A stretch of DNA of 55,657 bases, from positions 1-55,657 of the forward strand of contig JAFYPL010000016.1 of assembly GCA_017547525.1 (NCBI GenBank). Direction: 5' to 3'. A model generated the notes under the pieces. It did not search any database. It was given only the letters and a program-made list of their open reading frames with translations, and was not told the origin of the DNA. Within the stretch, counting starts at the first letter, position 1. Every line of letters starts with the position of its first letter. The translations under genes and the position numbers were made by a program. The DNA comes from Oscillospiraceae bacterium. Lineage in GTDB: Bacteria > Bacillota > Clostridia > Oscillospirales > Ruminococcaceae. Shown here in pieces: positions 26,383-35,456 of this stretch.

Positions 26383-26411
26383 TTGCATTTGCTTTACATA
26401 TATGCTATAAT
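26383..26411 (+). promoter_or_regulatory. Promoter of the ruvCAB operon
   Basis: TTGCAT (26383-26388) and TATAAT (26406-26411) have 17-base spacing, and the -10 is extended by TGC. It lies 42 bases upstream of the ruvC start. The remaining divergent intergenic DNA (26150-26382) is AT-rich, with nothing else recognised apart from the typA promoter. Confidence 0.7.
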
Positions 26412-26452
26412 TAGTTAGTTAAAATATAAGTATTATGGAGAGGTGTGTAATT

Positions 26453-26956
26453 TTGAGGGTTTTAGGCATTGACCCGGGCTATGCCATAGTAGGTTATGGC
26501 GTGCTGGAATATGAAAAAAATAAATTTTACCCTGTGGAATATGGTGCCATCACCACACAGGCACACACCGATTTTCAGGAGAGACTGAAAGAGGTTTTTA
26601 TCAGTGTGGACGAGGTTATGAAACGTACAAAACCCGACGCACTGGCTATAGAAAAACTGTTTTTCACAACTAACCAGAAAACCGTTATTCAGGTGGCCCA
26701 GGCCAGAGGGGTGATACTGCTGGCCGCATCTATGAATGGCATACCTGTTTACGAATACACACCATTGCAGATAAAGCAGTCTGTTACCGGTTATGGTAAA
26801 GCTATAAAGACTCAGGTTCAGGAAATGACCAAAAGAATTCTCCGACTGGAAAAAGTACCTAAACCTGACGATACTGCTGACCGGTTGGCGGTGGCTATAT
26901 GTCACGGTTACTCATATCGATCCAAATTATTTACACAGATAGGAAAAACATTATGA
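26453..26956 (+). CDS. ruvC: Holliday junction endonuclease RuvC
   Basis: This 167-residue resolvase cleaves Holliday junctions. The acidic active-site residues fit Asp7 (G-I-D-P-G), Glu67 (A-I-E-K-L-F-F), Asp140 and Asp143 (in D-D-T-A-D-R-L-A-V-A-I-C-H). The start is taken as TTG at 26453, because M-R-V-L-G-I-D-P-G is the canonical N-terminus and GGAGAGG lies 9 bases upstream. An ATG at 26435 in the same frame would add six residues but itself overlaps that ribosome-binding site. The stop overlaps the ruvA start (ATGA). Confidence 0.94.
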   Translation: MRVLGIDPGYAIVGYGVLEYEKNKFYPVEYGAITTQAHTDFQERLKEVFISVDEVMKRTKPDALAIEKLFFTTNQKTVIQVAQARGVILLAASMNGIPVYEYTPLQIKQSVTGYGKAIKTQVQEMTKRILRLEKVPKPDDTADRLAVAICHGYSYRSKLFTQIGKTL

Positions 26957-27558
26957 TATACAGTCTTACAGGTATTTTACAGGAAAAAACACCTGATACA
27001 GTGGTTATAGATGTGCAGGGCGTAGGCTTTGTGCTGGCTGTACCATCCACTGTGCGGGGCGTACTGCCAGACGTAGGGCAGAAATGTACTCTTTACACAT
27101 ATCTTTCTGTGAAGGAAGACGCACTGGACCTGTACGGCTTTGCAGACAGGGCAGAACAGAAAGCCTTCAAAACACTGATTTCTGTTTCAGGGGTAGGACC
27201 TAAAGCAGGTCTGGCAATTCTTTCAGTGTTGTCCCCACAGAAAATTGCACTGGCTGTAACTACAGGCGACTATAAATCCTTTACAGCGGCCAATGGTGTA
27301 GGCCCTAAAGTAGCACAGAGAATAGTACTTGAACTGAAAGGCAAATTCTCCAACGACTCCATTGCTGGCGTTGAAATGGCTGGTGTGGGTGCAACTGTGC
27401 AGTCACGGGGTGCAGTCAGTCAGGCTATCAGTGCATTGGTGGCACTTGGATATAACCAGAGTCAGGCGGCGCTGGCTGTATCAAAACTGGACGGCACACA
27501 GGATGTACAGTCTCTTATCAAACAGGCACTTAAACTGATTGCAGGAGGTAAGCTTTAA
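26953..27558 (+). CDS. ruvA: Holliday junction DNA helicase subunit RuvA
   Basis: This 201-residue tetrameric protein binds four-way junctions and loads RuvB. The N-terminal OB domain starts M-I-Y-S-L-T-G-I-L. Two helix-hairpin-helix motifs are visible: S-V-S-G-V-G-P-K-A (about 78-86) and [12 protein letters not shown] (about 112-123). The C-terminal domain III that contacts RuvB ends with Q-A-L-K-L-I. The frame is open back to 26899, but ATG 26953 overlaps the ruvC stop by ATGA coupling and gives the family-typical N-terminus. The stop overlaps the ruvB ATG. Confidence 0.95.
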   Translation: MIYSLTGILQEKTPDTVVIDVQGVGFVLAVPSTVRGVLPDVGQKCTLYTYLSVKEDALDLYGFADRAEQKAFKTLISVSGVGPKAGLAILSVLSPQKIALAVTTGDYKSFTAANGVGPKVAQRIVLELKGKFSNDSIAGVEMAGVGATVQSRGAVSQAISALVALGYNQSQAALAVSKLDGTQDVQSLIKQALKLIAGGKL

Positions 27559-28619
27559 TGAATGTTATCGGTTTTCAGGATGCTGACAGACTGGTCAGCA
27601 CCCATGCGATGCAGGAGGATAATGAAAACGAAAACTCTCTGCGTCCGAAATCGCTGGCTGAATATATCGGTCAGGAAAAATTAAAGGACAACCTGGAAAT
27701 ATATCTTCAGGCGGCAAAAATGCGTGGAGAGGCACTGGACCACATTCTTCTGTATGGTCCTCCTGGTCTGGGTAAAACCACACTGGCAGGTGTAATAGCA
27801 AACGAAATGGGTGTAAACATCCGCGTAACCAGCGGCCCTGCCATAGAAAAACCGGGTGACCTTGCGGCATTGCTGACAAACCTGGAAGAAGGGGATGTAC
27901 TGTTTATAGATGAAATTCATCGTATGTCCCGTCAGGTTGAAGAGGTGCTTTATCCTGCACTGGAAGACTTTGCGCTGGATATTATCATAGGCAAAGGCCC
28001 TTCTGCGCAGTCCATCAGAATAAACCTTCCGCAGTTCACACTCATCGGTGCCACAACAAGAGCAGGGCAGATTTCCAGCCCGCTGCGTGACCGTTTCGGT
28101 GTACTTCTGAAACTGGAAATGTACAGCCATGATGAACTGGCTAAAATCATTACACGTTCAGCAGGTATTCTGGATATAGACTGTACTTACGAAGGTGCAC
28201 TTTCACTGGCGAAATGTTCCCGTGGTACACCACGTGTTGCCAACAGACTGCTGCGCCGCGTAAGAGACTTTGCACAGGTAAAAGGCAACGGCATCATTGA
28301 TGTGGATATCGCCCGGCAGTCACTGGAGAGAATGGATATAGACTCTCTGGGGCTGGATGCACTGGACAGAACACTGATGAAAGCTATTATCACCATGTAT
28401 TCCGGTGGACCGGTGGGTCTGGAAACACTGGCGGCAGCCATAGGTGAGGAAGCCATTACGCTGGAAGATGTATGTGAGCCATACCTGATGCAGCTGGGAT
28501 TCCTTTCACGTACACCACGTGGCAGAATAGTGACAAACCTGGCATATCAGCATTTAAACTTAAAAAATCCAAATGTTCCTGACGGCGGCATAGTGCAGCA
28601 GAGTCTGGAGGATTTATAA
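27558..28619 (+). CDS. ruvB: Holliday junction branch migration ATPase RuvB
   Basis: This 353-residue AAA+ motor drives branch migration with RuvA. Walker A is G-P-P-G-L-G-K-T-T (67-75), Walker B is [10 protein letters not shown], and sensor I is G-A-T-T-R-A-G. The C-terminal winged-helix domain ends with [13 protein letters not shown]. Its start overlaps the ruvA stop by one base (TAATG), giving the complete ruvC-ruvA-ruvB operon. The N-terminal extension before [11 protein letters not shown] is slightly longer (about 29 residues) than usual, which could mean a somewhat later start. Confidence 0.97.
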   Translation: MNVIGFQDADRLVSTHAMQEDNENENSLRPKSLAEYIGQEKLKDNLEIYLQAAKMRGEALDHILLYGPPGLGKTTLAGVIANEMGVNIRVTSGPAIEKPGDLAALLTNLEEGDVLFIDEIHRMSRQVEEVLYPALEDFALDIIIGKGPSAQSIRINLPQFTLIGATTRAGQISSPLRDRFGVLLKLEMYSHDELAKIITRSAGILDIDCTYEGALSLAKCSRGTPRVANRLLRRVRDFAQVKGNGIIDVDIARQSLERMDIDSLGLDALDRTLMKAIITMYSGGPVGLETLAAAIGEEAITLEDVCEPYLMQLGFLSRTPRGRIVTNLAYQHLNLKNPNVPDGGIVQQSLEDL

Positions 28620-28669
28620 AATAATAAACAATCACACAATAAATAAATTTGTTTTCAAGGAGAAAAATT

Positions 28670-30022
28670 ATGGGTAGACTTTTTGGTACAGACGGCGTTC
28701 GTGGTGTTGCAGGCAGCGAACTGACACCTGAACTTGCTATTAACATTGGCCGCGCTGCAGCACAGGTGCTGACAGGCAAAACAAACCACAAACCGGTTGT
28801 TCTTATCGGTAAAGATACACGTATTTCCGGCGACATGCTGGAAACAGCACTGGCTGCTGGTCTGTGCAGCGTAGGTGCAGACGTACAGCTGGCTGGCGTT
28901 GTTCCTACACCAGCTATTGCTTATCTGGTAAAAAAATACGGCTGTGATGCAGGTGTTGTTATCTCTGCTTCCCACAACCCAATGGAATTCAACGGCATCA
29001 AAATCTTCTCTGGTGAAGGTTATAAACTGCCTGACGATGTAGAAAACGAAATCGAAGCACTTATCCTGGATACACCAGAAAAACTGGTAAATGTTACAGG
29101 CGGTGACATGGGTACAGTAAGCAGAATTGATACAGCTGTAAGAGATTATGTAGACCACATCAAAACAGCATGCACACAGGACCTGTCCGGCATGAAAGTA
29201 GTATTTGACTGTGCAAATGGTGCATCTGCAGCTACAGCACCAATGCTGTTCGGCGAACTGGGTATTGACTGCACATTCATCGGCACAGAACCAGATGGTA
29301 CAAACATCAATGCAGGCTGTGGTTCCACACACATGGAAAAACTGACAGAAATCGTTAAAGAAGGCGGCTATGACTGCGGTATTGCTTTTGACGGTGACGC
29401 TGACAGATGTCTGGCTGTAGACGAAAACGGTGAAATGATTGACGGTGATAAAATTATCGCTATCCTTGGTACACGTATGAAATGGGAAGGCAAACTGGCA
29501 AAAGATACAGCTGTTGCTACAGTTATGTCCAACTTGGGCTTTATGAACCACATGAAAAAACGTGAAATCAACGTAGCTGTTACAGCAGTAGGTGACAGAT
29601 ATGTTCTGGAAGAAATGCTGGCAAAAGGCTACAATCTGGGTGGCGAACAGTCTGGTCACGTTATTCTGACAGACTTTGCTACAACAGGTGACGGTCAGCT
29701 GACAGCTGTAAGCCTGCTGAACTACTTTGCAAAAGAAACAGATAAAAAAGCAAGCGACTTCAATGGTTGTTTCTCTAAATACCCACAAGTACTTATCAAC
29801 GTAAAAACAACAAATGAAGGCAAAGCAAAATATAAAACAGACGAATACATTGAAGGTTTCATTGAATCCAAACAGCAGCAGCTGATGGGTACAGGCCGTG
29901 TTCTGGTTCGTCTTTCCGGTACAGAACCACTTATCCGCGTAATGGTTGAAGGCCAGGATATGGATGTAATCAACGAAGTTGCACAGGAAATTGCAGACAA
30001 AATCAAAGAACGTCTGGCTTAA
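28670..30022 (+). CDS. glmM: Phosphoglucosamine mutase GlmM
   Basis: This 450-residue enzyme converts glucosamine 6-phosphate to glucosamine 1-phosphate for UDP-GlcNAc and peptidoglycan synthesis. It starts with the canonical G-R-L-F-G-T-D-G-V-R-G. The phosphorylated Ser101 lies in I-S-A-S-H-N-P. The metal loop is F-D-G-D-A-D-R, and the phosphate-binding loop R-L-S-G-T-E-P is near the C-terminus. The frame is open to 28649; ATG 28670 is chosen for the family N-terminus and the AAGGAG 6-11 bases upstream. Codon use is highly biased. It lies 50 bases after ruvB. Confidence 0.97.
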   Translation: MGRLFGTDGVRGVAGSELTPELAINIGRAAAQVLTGKTNHKPVVLIGKDTRISGDMLETALAAGLCSVGADVQLAGVVPTPAIAYLVKKYGCDAGVVISASHNPMEFNGIKIFSGEGYKLPDDVENEIEALILDTPEKLVNVTGGDMGTVSRIDTAVRDYVDHIKTACTQDLSGMKVVFDCANGASAATAPMLFGELGIDCTFIGTEPDGTNINAGCGSTHMEKLTEIVKEGGYDCGIAFDGDADRCLAVDENGEMIDGDKIIAILGTRMKWEGKLAKDTAVATVMSNLGFMNHMKKREINVAVTAVGDRYVLEEMLAKGYNLGGEQSGHVILTDFATTGDGQLTAVSLLNYFAKETDKKASDFNGCFSKYPQVLINVKTTNEGKAKYKTDEYIEGFIESKQQQLMGTGRVLVRLSGTEPLIRVMVEGQDMDVINEVAQEIADKIKERLA

Positions 30023-30074
30023 TTTTCACTGTATCACCACATATTACCAAAACTGACAGATAAAGGATTTTATA

Positions 30075-30950
30075 ATGAGAGCAGATAATAAATGGCAGGA
30101 TTACAAACTGCTGGATGCTACAGACGGTTATCGTCTGGAAAGCTGGGGCGGAGTTATTCTTGTTCGTCCTGACCCACAGGTTGTATGGAAATTTGAAAAA
30201 CGCAGCCCTATGTGGGACAAAGCCCATGCTGTTTATCACCGTTCTACAAAAGGTGGCGGTGAATGGGAATACCGTAAAAAATTCCCTGCTGAATGGAATA
30301 TAGGCTATGACAGCATGACATTCAAAGTAACACCTACAGGCTTTAAACATACAGGTATTTTCCCTGAACAGGCAACAAACTGGGATGAATATGCCCGTAT
30401 GATTGCCAAAGAAGGCAGAGAACTGAATATTCTCAACCTTTTCGGCTACACAGGCGGTGCAACACTGGCCTGTGCTGCAGCCGGTGCAAAAGTTTGCCAC
30501 GTAGACGCATCCAAAGGCGTAGTTGCATGGGGTAAAGAAAATGCACAGCTGTCCGGTCTGGATAACAAACCTATCCGATGGATTGTAGATGACTGTATCA
30601 AATTTGTACAGCGTGAAATCCGCCGCGGCAACAAATACGATGGTATCATCATGGACCCGCCTAGCTATGGCCGTGGTCCTAATGGCGAAGTATGGAAACT
30701 GGAAGACAACATTTTCCAGCTTTTACAGCTTTGCACACAGATTCTCTCTGATGATCCGCTGTTTGTGGCAGTAAACAGCTACACAACAGGCGTTTCCCCT
30801 AGCGTAATGGAATATATGCTGGATGTTATGATGAGAGATAAATATAAAGGCAAGGTTTCCGCACAGGAAATCGGTCTGAAAGTAGAATCTACAGGTATGG
30901 CACTGCCATGCGGCAGTACAGCATTCTGGAAAAAAGAAGGTCATGAATAA
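30075..30950 (+). CDS. Class I SAM-dependent RNA methyltransferase (RlmI/RlmK-like)
   Basis: This 291-residue protein has a C-terminal Rossmann methyltransferase domain. SAM motif I is L-N-L-F-G-Y-T-G-G-A-T (about 121-131). The acidic strand-2 residue is in H-V-D-A-S-K-G. Motif IV is M-D-P-P-S-Y-G-R-G. This fits the family of 23S rRNA base methyltransferases related to RlmI and the C-terminal half of RlmKL, but there is no PUA domain, and the N-terminal ~110 residues are a distinct substrate-binding region. The target base is unknown. The 3' end lies against ecfA1. Confidence 0.87.
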   Translation: MRADNKWQDYKLLDATDGYRLESWGGVILVRPDPQVVWKFEKRSPMWDKAHAVYHRSTKGGGEWEYRKKFPAEWNIGYDSMTFKVTPTGFKHTGIFPEQATNWDEYARMIAKEGRELNILNLFGYTGGATLACAAAGAKVCHVDASKGVVAWGKENAQLSGLDNKPIRWIVDDCIKFVQREIRRGNKYDGIIMDPPSYGRGPNGEVWKLEDNIFQLLQLCTQILSDDPLFVAVNSYTTGVSPSVMEYMLDVMMRDKYKGKVSAQEIGLKVESTGMALPCGSTAFWKKEGHE

Positions 30951-30951
30951 T

Positions 30952-31788
30952 ATGAGCGTTATGTTAAGTGCAGAGAATGTCTGGTTCCGCTATTCACAGG
31001 AAGGCGACTGGGCACTGAAAGGCATTGATTTACAGGTTGAAAAAGGTGAGTTTGTAGCTATACTGGGCTCAAACGGCTGTGGTAAATCCACTCTAGCCAA
31101 ACTGTTCAACGCTATCCTTGTGCCTGAAAAAGGCGATATTATTGTGGAAGGCATAAACACAAAGGAAGAAGAGAAACTGCTGGATATCCGCCAGAAAGTG
31201 GGTATGGTTTTCCAGAATCCTGACAACCAGATTGTAGCTACAGTAGTAGAAGAGGATGTGGCTTTCGCCCTTGAAAACATGGGCGTACCACCACAGGAAA
31301 TCCGTACAAGAATAGACGAAGCCATGCAGTCTGCAGGTATTTACAAACACAGGGAAAAAGGCCCACACCAGTTATCTGGTGGTCAGAAACAGCGTGTTGC
31401 TATTGCTGGCATTATTGCTATGCGTCCTGACTGTATTGTACTGGATGAACCTACAGCTATGCTGGACCCTTATGGCCGAGAATCCGTAATCAACACAGTA
31501 AAAAAATTGAACAAAGAATACGGTATTACCGTAGTACTGATTACCCACTACATGACAGAAGCCGCACAGGCTGACCGTGTTGTGGTTATGACAAAAGGCA
31601 AAATAGAAAAAATGGGCACACCTAAGGAAATATTTTCACAGGTGGACTACATGCAGTCTCTGGCACTGGATGTGCCACAGACCAGCGCCCTGGCCCATGA
31701 ACTGAACAAACATGGTTTTGACCTGTCCACACAGGCTATCTCCATTGACGAATGTGCCGCCCAACTTTATAAACTTCTGGAGGAATAA
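30952..31788 (+). CDS. ecfA1: ECF transporter ATPase subunit EcfA1
   Basis: This is a 278-residue ABC ATPase of the energy-coupling factor module that powers vitamin and trace-metal uptake. Walker A is G-S-N-G-C-G-K-S-T (39-47), the Q-loop is F-Q-N-P-D-N-Q, the signature is L-S-G-G-Q-K-Q-R-V-A, and Walker B is I-V-L-D-E-P-T. The F-Q-N-P-D-N-Q-I Q-loop is typical of EcfA1. ATG 30952 is preferred over an in-frame ATG at 30943 that overlaps the previous gene's stop and has its AAGG too close. It forms an operon with ecfA2, ecfT and truA. Confidence 0.95.
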   Translation: MSVMLSAENVWFRYSQEGDWALKGIDLQVEKGEFVAILGSNGCGKSTLAKLFNAILVPEKGDIIVEGINTKEEEKLLDIRQKVGMVFQNPDNQIVATVVEEDVAFALENMGVPPQEIRTRIDEAMQSAGIYKHREKGPHQLSGGQKQRVAIAGIIAMRPDCIVLDEPTAMLDPYGRESVINTVKKLNKEYGITVVLITHYMTEAAQADRVVVMTKGKIEKMGTPKEIFSQVDYMQSLALDVPQTSALAHELNKHGFDLSTQAISIDECAAQLYKLLEE

Positions 31789-31791
31789 AAA

Positions 31792-32664
31792 GTGTCAATA
31801 TTAAAAATTGAAAATCTTTCCTACACATATAATGAAGGTATGCCGGGTGCCACAAAAGCACTGGATGATATAAATCTGGAAATTGAAGAAGGCACATTTG
31901 TAGGTGTAATAGGTCATACAGGCTGTGGTAAAAGTACACTTATCAGCCACTTCAATGGTCTGACGAAACCACAGGCAGGCAGAATCCTGCTGGAAGGTAA
32001 AGACATCTGGAAAGATTATGAAGATATCCGTCAGGTACGTTTCAGCGTAGGTCTGGTATTCCAGTATCCTGAATATCAGCTGTTTGAAGAAACCTGCTAC
32101 AAGGATATTGCTTTTGGTCCTAAAAATATGGGACTGGATGAAGAAGAAATCGACCGCCGTGTAAAAATGGCTGCCCAGTTCTGCGGTGTGACTGATGAAA
32201 TGCTGGCAGGTTCACCATTTGATCTTTCCGGTGGTCAGAAACGACGTGTAGCTATAGCGGGTATTATTGCTATGATGCCAAAAATGCTGGTACTGGATGA
32301 ACCATGTGCAGGTCTGGACCCAGAAGGACGAGAACTCATCCTTTCACAGGTTAAAAATTATCAGCTGACTACAGGCAGCACAGTAATCCTTGTTTCCCAT
32401 TCCATGGAAGATATTGCAAATTACGCAGATAAAGTACTGGTTATGGAAAATGGTCATATATACAACTATGACACTACAGAAAAAGTTTTCCGGGATGCAG
32501 AAAATCTTTCCCGCATGGGGCTTGGTATTCCTGATATTACAAAGGTTTTCCTGAAACTGAAAGAAATGGGTGTGGATATAGGTACAGATGTGTACACCAT
32601 ACCTTATGCAGTGAAATCACTGCTGAAATATAAAGAAGCAAAGAGGAGGGGTACAGATGCTTAA
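31792..32664 (+). CDS. ecfA2: ECF transporter ATPase subunit EcfA2
   Basis: This is the 290-residue second ATPase of the ECF module. It begins with GTG, 3 bases after the ecfA1 stop, with GGAGG at the end of ecfA1 as its ribosome-binding site. Walker A is G-H-T-G-C-G-K-S-T (41-49), the Q-loop is F-Q-Y-P-E-Y-Q-L-F (EcfA2-type), the signature is L-S-G-G-Q-K-R-R-V-A, and Walker B is L-V-L-D-E-P-C. It pairs with EcfA1 to drive the EcfT scaffold. No substrate-binding S component is encoded nearby, consistent with a group II module shared by several S components elsewhere. Confidence 0.95.
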   Translation: MSILKIENLSYTYNEGMPGATKALDDINLEIEEGTFVGVIGHTGCGKSTLISHFNGLTKPQAGRILLEGKDIWKDYEDIRQVRFSVGLVFQYPEYQLFEETCYKDIAFGPKNMGLDEEEIDRRVKMAAQFCGVTDEMLAGSPFDLSGGQKRRVAIAGIIAMMPKMLVLDEPCAGLDPEGRELILSQVKNYQLTTGSTVILVSHSMEDIANYADKVLVMENGHIYNYDTTEKVFRDAENLSRMGLGIPDITKVFLKLKEMGVDIGTDVYTIPYAVKSLLKYKEAKRRGTDA

Positions 32665-33472
32665 AGATATTACAATCGGCCAGCATTTTCCTGGTAACAG
32701 CCCTGTGCATAACCTCGATGCCAGACTGAAAATAGTTATCACAGTACTGTTTGTGGTAGTTATGTTCATGAGTACAAACTTCCCGGGACTTATACTGTCT
32801 GCGGTATTTGTACTGACCATGTATAAACTCAGTGGTATTCCACTGAAAATGCTGAAAAAAAGTATAAAACCACTTCTGCCACTGATATTCTTCACGGTTG
32901 TACTGAACCTGTTTTTTATCACAGGTGAAGTACCTCTGATAAAAATCGGTGCGTTGGAAATTTATATGGAAGCTGTGATTTTCTGTATCGTTATGATTTC
33001 CAGAATCCTGCTGCTTATCTGTGGCACATCACTGCTGACTTATACAACCAGTACCATCGCGCTTACAGATGGACTGGAAGCACTGATGAAACCACTGAAC
33101 AAGATAAATTTCCCTGTTCATGAAATGGCTATGATGATGACCATAGCACTGCGTTTCATTCCTACACTGATTGAAGAAACAGAAAAAATTATGAATGCAC
33201 AAAAATCCCGTGGTGCACTGCTGGATTCCGGTACATTTATGGACAGAATCAAGGCGCTGGTGCCTATTCTGGTACCACTGTTTATTTCTGCATTCCGCCG
33301 TGCTGAAGAACTGGCTACAGCTATGGAATGCCGTTGTTATCATGGTGGTGAAGGCAGAACCCGACTGCGTCAGCTGAAAATCACAAAAGATGATATCAGA
33401 TATACTGTTGTATGCATGGTGTTTTTTGCAGTTATACTTTCAATGAAAATTTTCTTTAAACGGGTAATTTAA
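32657..33472 (+). CDS. ecfT: ECF transporter transmembrane scaffold EcfT
   Basis: This 271-residue membrane protein couples the EcfA1/A2 ATPases to S components. The N-terminal half has several hydrophobic helices. The long cytoplasmic region carries the two coupling-helix signatures of the family: A-Q-K-S-R-G-A (about 178-184) and E-C-R-C-Y (near 226). It overlaps ecfA2 by 8 bases, showing translational coupling. truA follows after 1 base, so the order ecfA1-ecfA2-ecfT-truA, common in Firmicutes, is conserved. Confidence 0.94.
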   Translation: MLKDITIGQHFPGNSPVHNLDARLKIVITVLFVVVMFMSTNFPGLILSAVFVLTMYKLSGIPLKMLKKSIKPLLPLIFFTVVLNLFFITGEVPLIKIGALEIYMEAVIFCIVMISRILLLICGTSLLTYTTSTIALTDGLEALMKPLNKINFPVHEMAMMMTIALRFIPTLIEETEKIMNAQKSRGALLDSGTFMDRIKALVPILVPLFISAFRRAEELATAMECRCYHGGEGRTRLRQLKITKDDIRYTVVCMVFFAVILSMKIFFKRVI

Positions 33473-33473
33473 A

Positions 33474-34211
33474 GTGAACGTACTTATAAAACTGGCCTAT
33501 GACGGCACTGATTACTGTGGATTTCAGATACAGGATGACGTGCCTACAGTATTTGGTGTGTTTCAGGATGCATTGCTGAAAATACTGGGCCACCCTACAG
33601 ATATAAAAGGCTGTTCCCGCACAGACAGCGGGGTTCACGCCAGAGATTTCTGCCTCAGTTTTACTACTGAAAAACAGCTGAATCTCCACCGTCTGCCATT
33701 GGCGCTTAATGCCAATCTGCCGGCGGATATACGTGTAAAAGAGGCACTTCTGGTGCCGGATGATTTCCACGCCAGATATTCATCAAAAGGCAAAGAGTAT
33801 ACATACTATATTCTCAACAGCCATATTGATGACCCTTTTACAAACAAATATTATTACAAAGTTGCCACTCCACTGGATGCTGACCGAATGAATCGGGCGG
33901 CCCGGTATTATGTGGGTACCCACGATTTCCGTTCGTTTATGGCGGCCAAATCAAAGATAACAGACTGTGTGCGTACAGTGCACTCCGCCCGTGTGGAAAG
34001 GGAAGGAGATATGGTGAAATTCATCGTATCTGCCGACGGTTACCTGTATAATATGGTGCGCATTATGGTGGGCACTCTACTGGATGTGGGCAAAGGTATT
34101 ACTGAACCTGAACACGTGAAACAGGTCATTGAAGCTACAGACAGGTCCCGGGCAGGGGCTACAGTGCCTCCGCAGGGCTTGTTTCTTACAAAAGTATTTT
34201 ACGATTTGTAA
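33474..34211 (+). CDS. truA: tRNA pseudouridine(38-40) synthase TruA
   Basis: This 245-residue enzyme makes pseudouridine at positions 38-40 of the tRNA anticodon arm. It has the N-terminal block L-A-Y-D-G-T-D-Y-C-G-F-Q and the catalytic Asp51 in S-R-T-D-S-G-V-H-A. The middle block F-R-S-F and the C-terminal G-Y-L-Y-N-M-V-R-I-M-V-G-T-L are also conserved. The start is GTG, 2 bases after the ecfT stop. Length is normal. It is the last tightly packed gene of the ecf cluster; a small TGACAG/CTGTCA hairpin lies at 34247-34263 before the next gene. Confidence 0.95.
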   Translation: MNVLIKLAYDGTDYCGFQIQDDVPTVFGVFQDALLKILGHPTDIKGCSRTDSGVHARDFCLSFTTEKQLNLHRLPLALNANLPADIRVKEALLVPDDFHARYSSKGKEYTYYILNSHIDDPFTNKYYYKVATPLDADRMNRAARYYVGTHDFRSFMAAKSKITDCVRTVHSARVEREGDMVKFIVSADGYLYNMVRIMVGTLLDVGKGITEPEHVKQVIEATDRSRAGATVPPQGLFLTKVFYDL

Positions 34212-34275
34212 TAATAATTAAAAATATTACAAAACTATAGGCTAACTGACAGAAAAACTGTCAAAAGGATAGTTA

Positions 34276-35451
34276 ATGAGCGAAAAAAGAATCAGCCGCA
34301 AAGAGCTGGCAAGACAAAACAGAAAAAAGAATAAAAAGCGCAAAAACCTGCGCACACTGATGATTATTGCCATAACTGCGGTACTGGTTTATATCACCGG
34401 TATTTATGGTGCTTCTCTGGCGTATTTGGGTGACTTTGTGGCCAGCGGGCTGACCTATCTGCAGGTGGGTTCAGGCTTTCCAGTAGAGGATGATTATTCC
34501 ACATTGTTACAGGGGGGCGATATGGGCAGTGGTCTGGCCCTGCTTACCAGTGACAATTTTCTGGTTTACTCTCCAACAGGGAAAAATGTTTTCAGCTACA
34601 GCCATTCCATGAGCCAGCCGGTTATGGATTCATCTGATAACAGGGCGGTAATATACCAGAGTGGCGGTACATCTCTGAAAATAGCAAATCATCAGAATAT
34701 CCTTTTCCATAAGGAAATGCCAAACAGCATAATACATGCTGATATTTCTGATTCTAACCGTGTGGCTGTAACTACACGATCAGACAGTTATAATGGCGAG
34801 GTTGTGGTATACAATTATAATATGGACCAGAGATTTGTCTGGTACTGCGCACGGGGATTCCCGGTGTACAGCCTGCTTTCAGACAGCGGCAGAACAATGG
34901 CTGTCTGTGCTGTGCAGACGGTAAATGGCCTGCTGCAGAGCGATGTATATGTGATAGATGCTGTGAAAGGTGTTGAAAAAGTTACCATTTCAGGCGGTGC
35001 ATATCCGCAGAAAATGATTTTTCTGGACGATGACCGATTGATGCTGGTTTATGCTGATAAACTGGTTATAAAAGATACCCGGACAGGTGAAGACCTGGCA
35101 ATATACCAGTCAGAAAACGGAAAACTGCTGGCGGTGGAAAACTCCAGCCCTTACATAGCTGTGGCCACAGGTAGTTATACTGGTGGCACATCATCAAAAG
35201 TGATAATGATGGCCGTGGATTTTACAGAAAAATTCACAGCAGAAATACCTGAAAAAGTAAAAGATTTATCCGTTTCCCGCTCCAGACTATATGTTTTAGG
35301 GGAAAAGACATTATATGAGTATGATTACAGCGGTACATTGTTGTCTTCTTGCAGCACAGGCAGTCTTACTCATGGTCTGGTTACATGGAACGGTACAATT
35401 CTTATGGATTCCACTGCACTTACAAAAGTGGAAAAAACAAAAAGTAGGTGA
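34276..35451 (+). CDS. DUF5711-like membrane-anchored propeller protein
   Basis: This 391-residue protein has a strongly basic N-terminus (about residues 1-28, many K and R), one membrane segment (about 29-48), and a large extracytoplasmic domain with repeated beta-strand patterns (L-x-x-x-x-N-F-L-V-Y-S, R-A-V-I-Y-Q, R-V-A-V-T-T), as in a beta-propeller. It resembles the clostridial DUF5711 family, whose role is unknown. AAAGGATAGTTAATG supports the start. Its end overlaps the next gene, a CvpA-like membrane protein, so the pair is probably a functional unit in the envelope. Confidence 0.7.
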   Translation: MSEKRISRKELARQNRKKNKKRKNLRTLMIIAITAVLVYITGIYGASLAYLGDFVASGLTYLQVGSGFPVEDDYSTLLQGGDMGSGLALLTSDNFLVYSPTGKNVFSYSHSMSQPVMDSSDNRAVIYQSGGTSLKIANHQNILFHKEMPNSIIHADISDSNRVAVTTRSDSYNGEVVVYNYNMDQRFVWYCARGFPVYSLLSDSGRTMAVCAVQTVNGLLQSDVYVIDAVKGVEKVTISGGAYPQKMIFLDDDRLMLVYADKLVIKDTRTGEDLAIYQSENGKLLAVENSSPYIAVATGSYTGGTSSKVIMMAVDFTEKFTAEIPEKVKDLSVSRSRLYVLGEKTLYEYDYSGTLLSSCSTGSLTHGLVTWNGTILMDSTALTKVEKTKSR

Positions 35452-35456
35452 TTTAC

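Noticed and set aside
26435..26452. ATG 26435 as the ruvC start
   Set aside because: It lacks an upstream ribosome-binding site and overlaps the GGAGAGG that serves the TTG at 26453, where the family-typical N-terminus begins.
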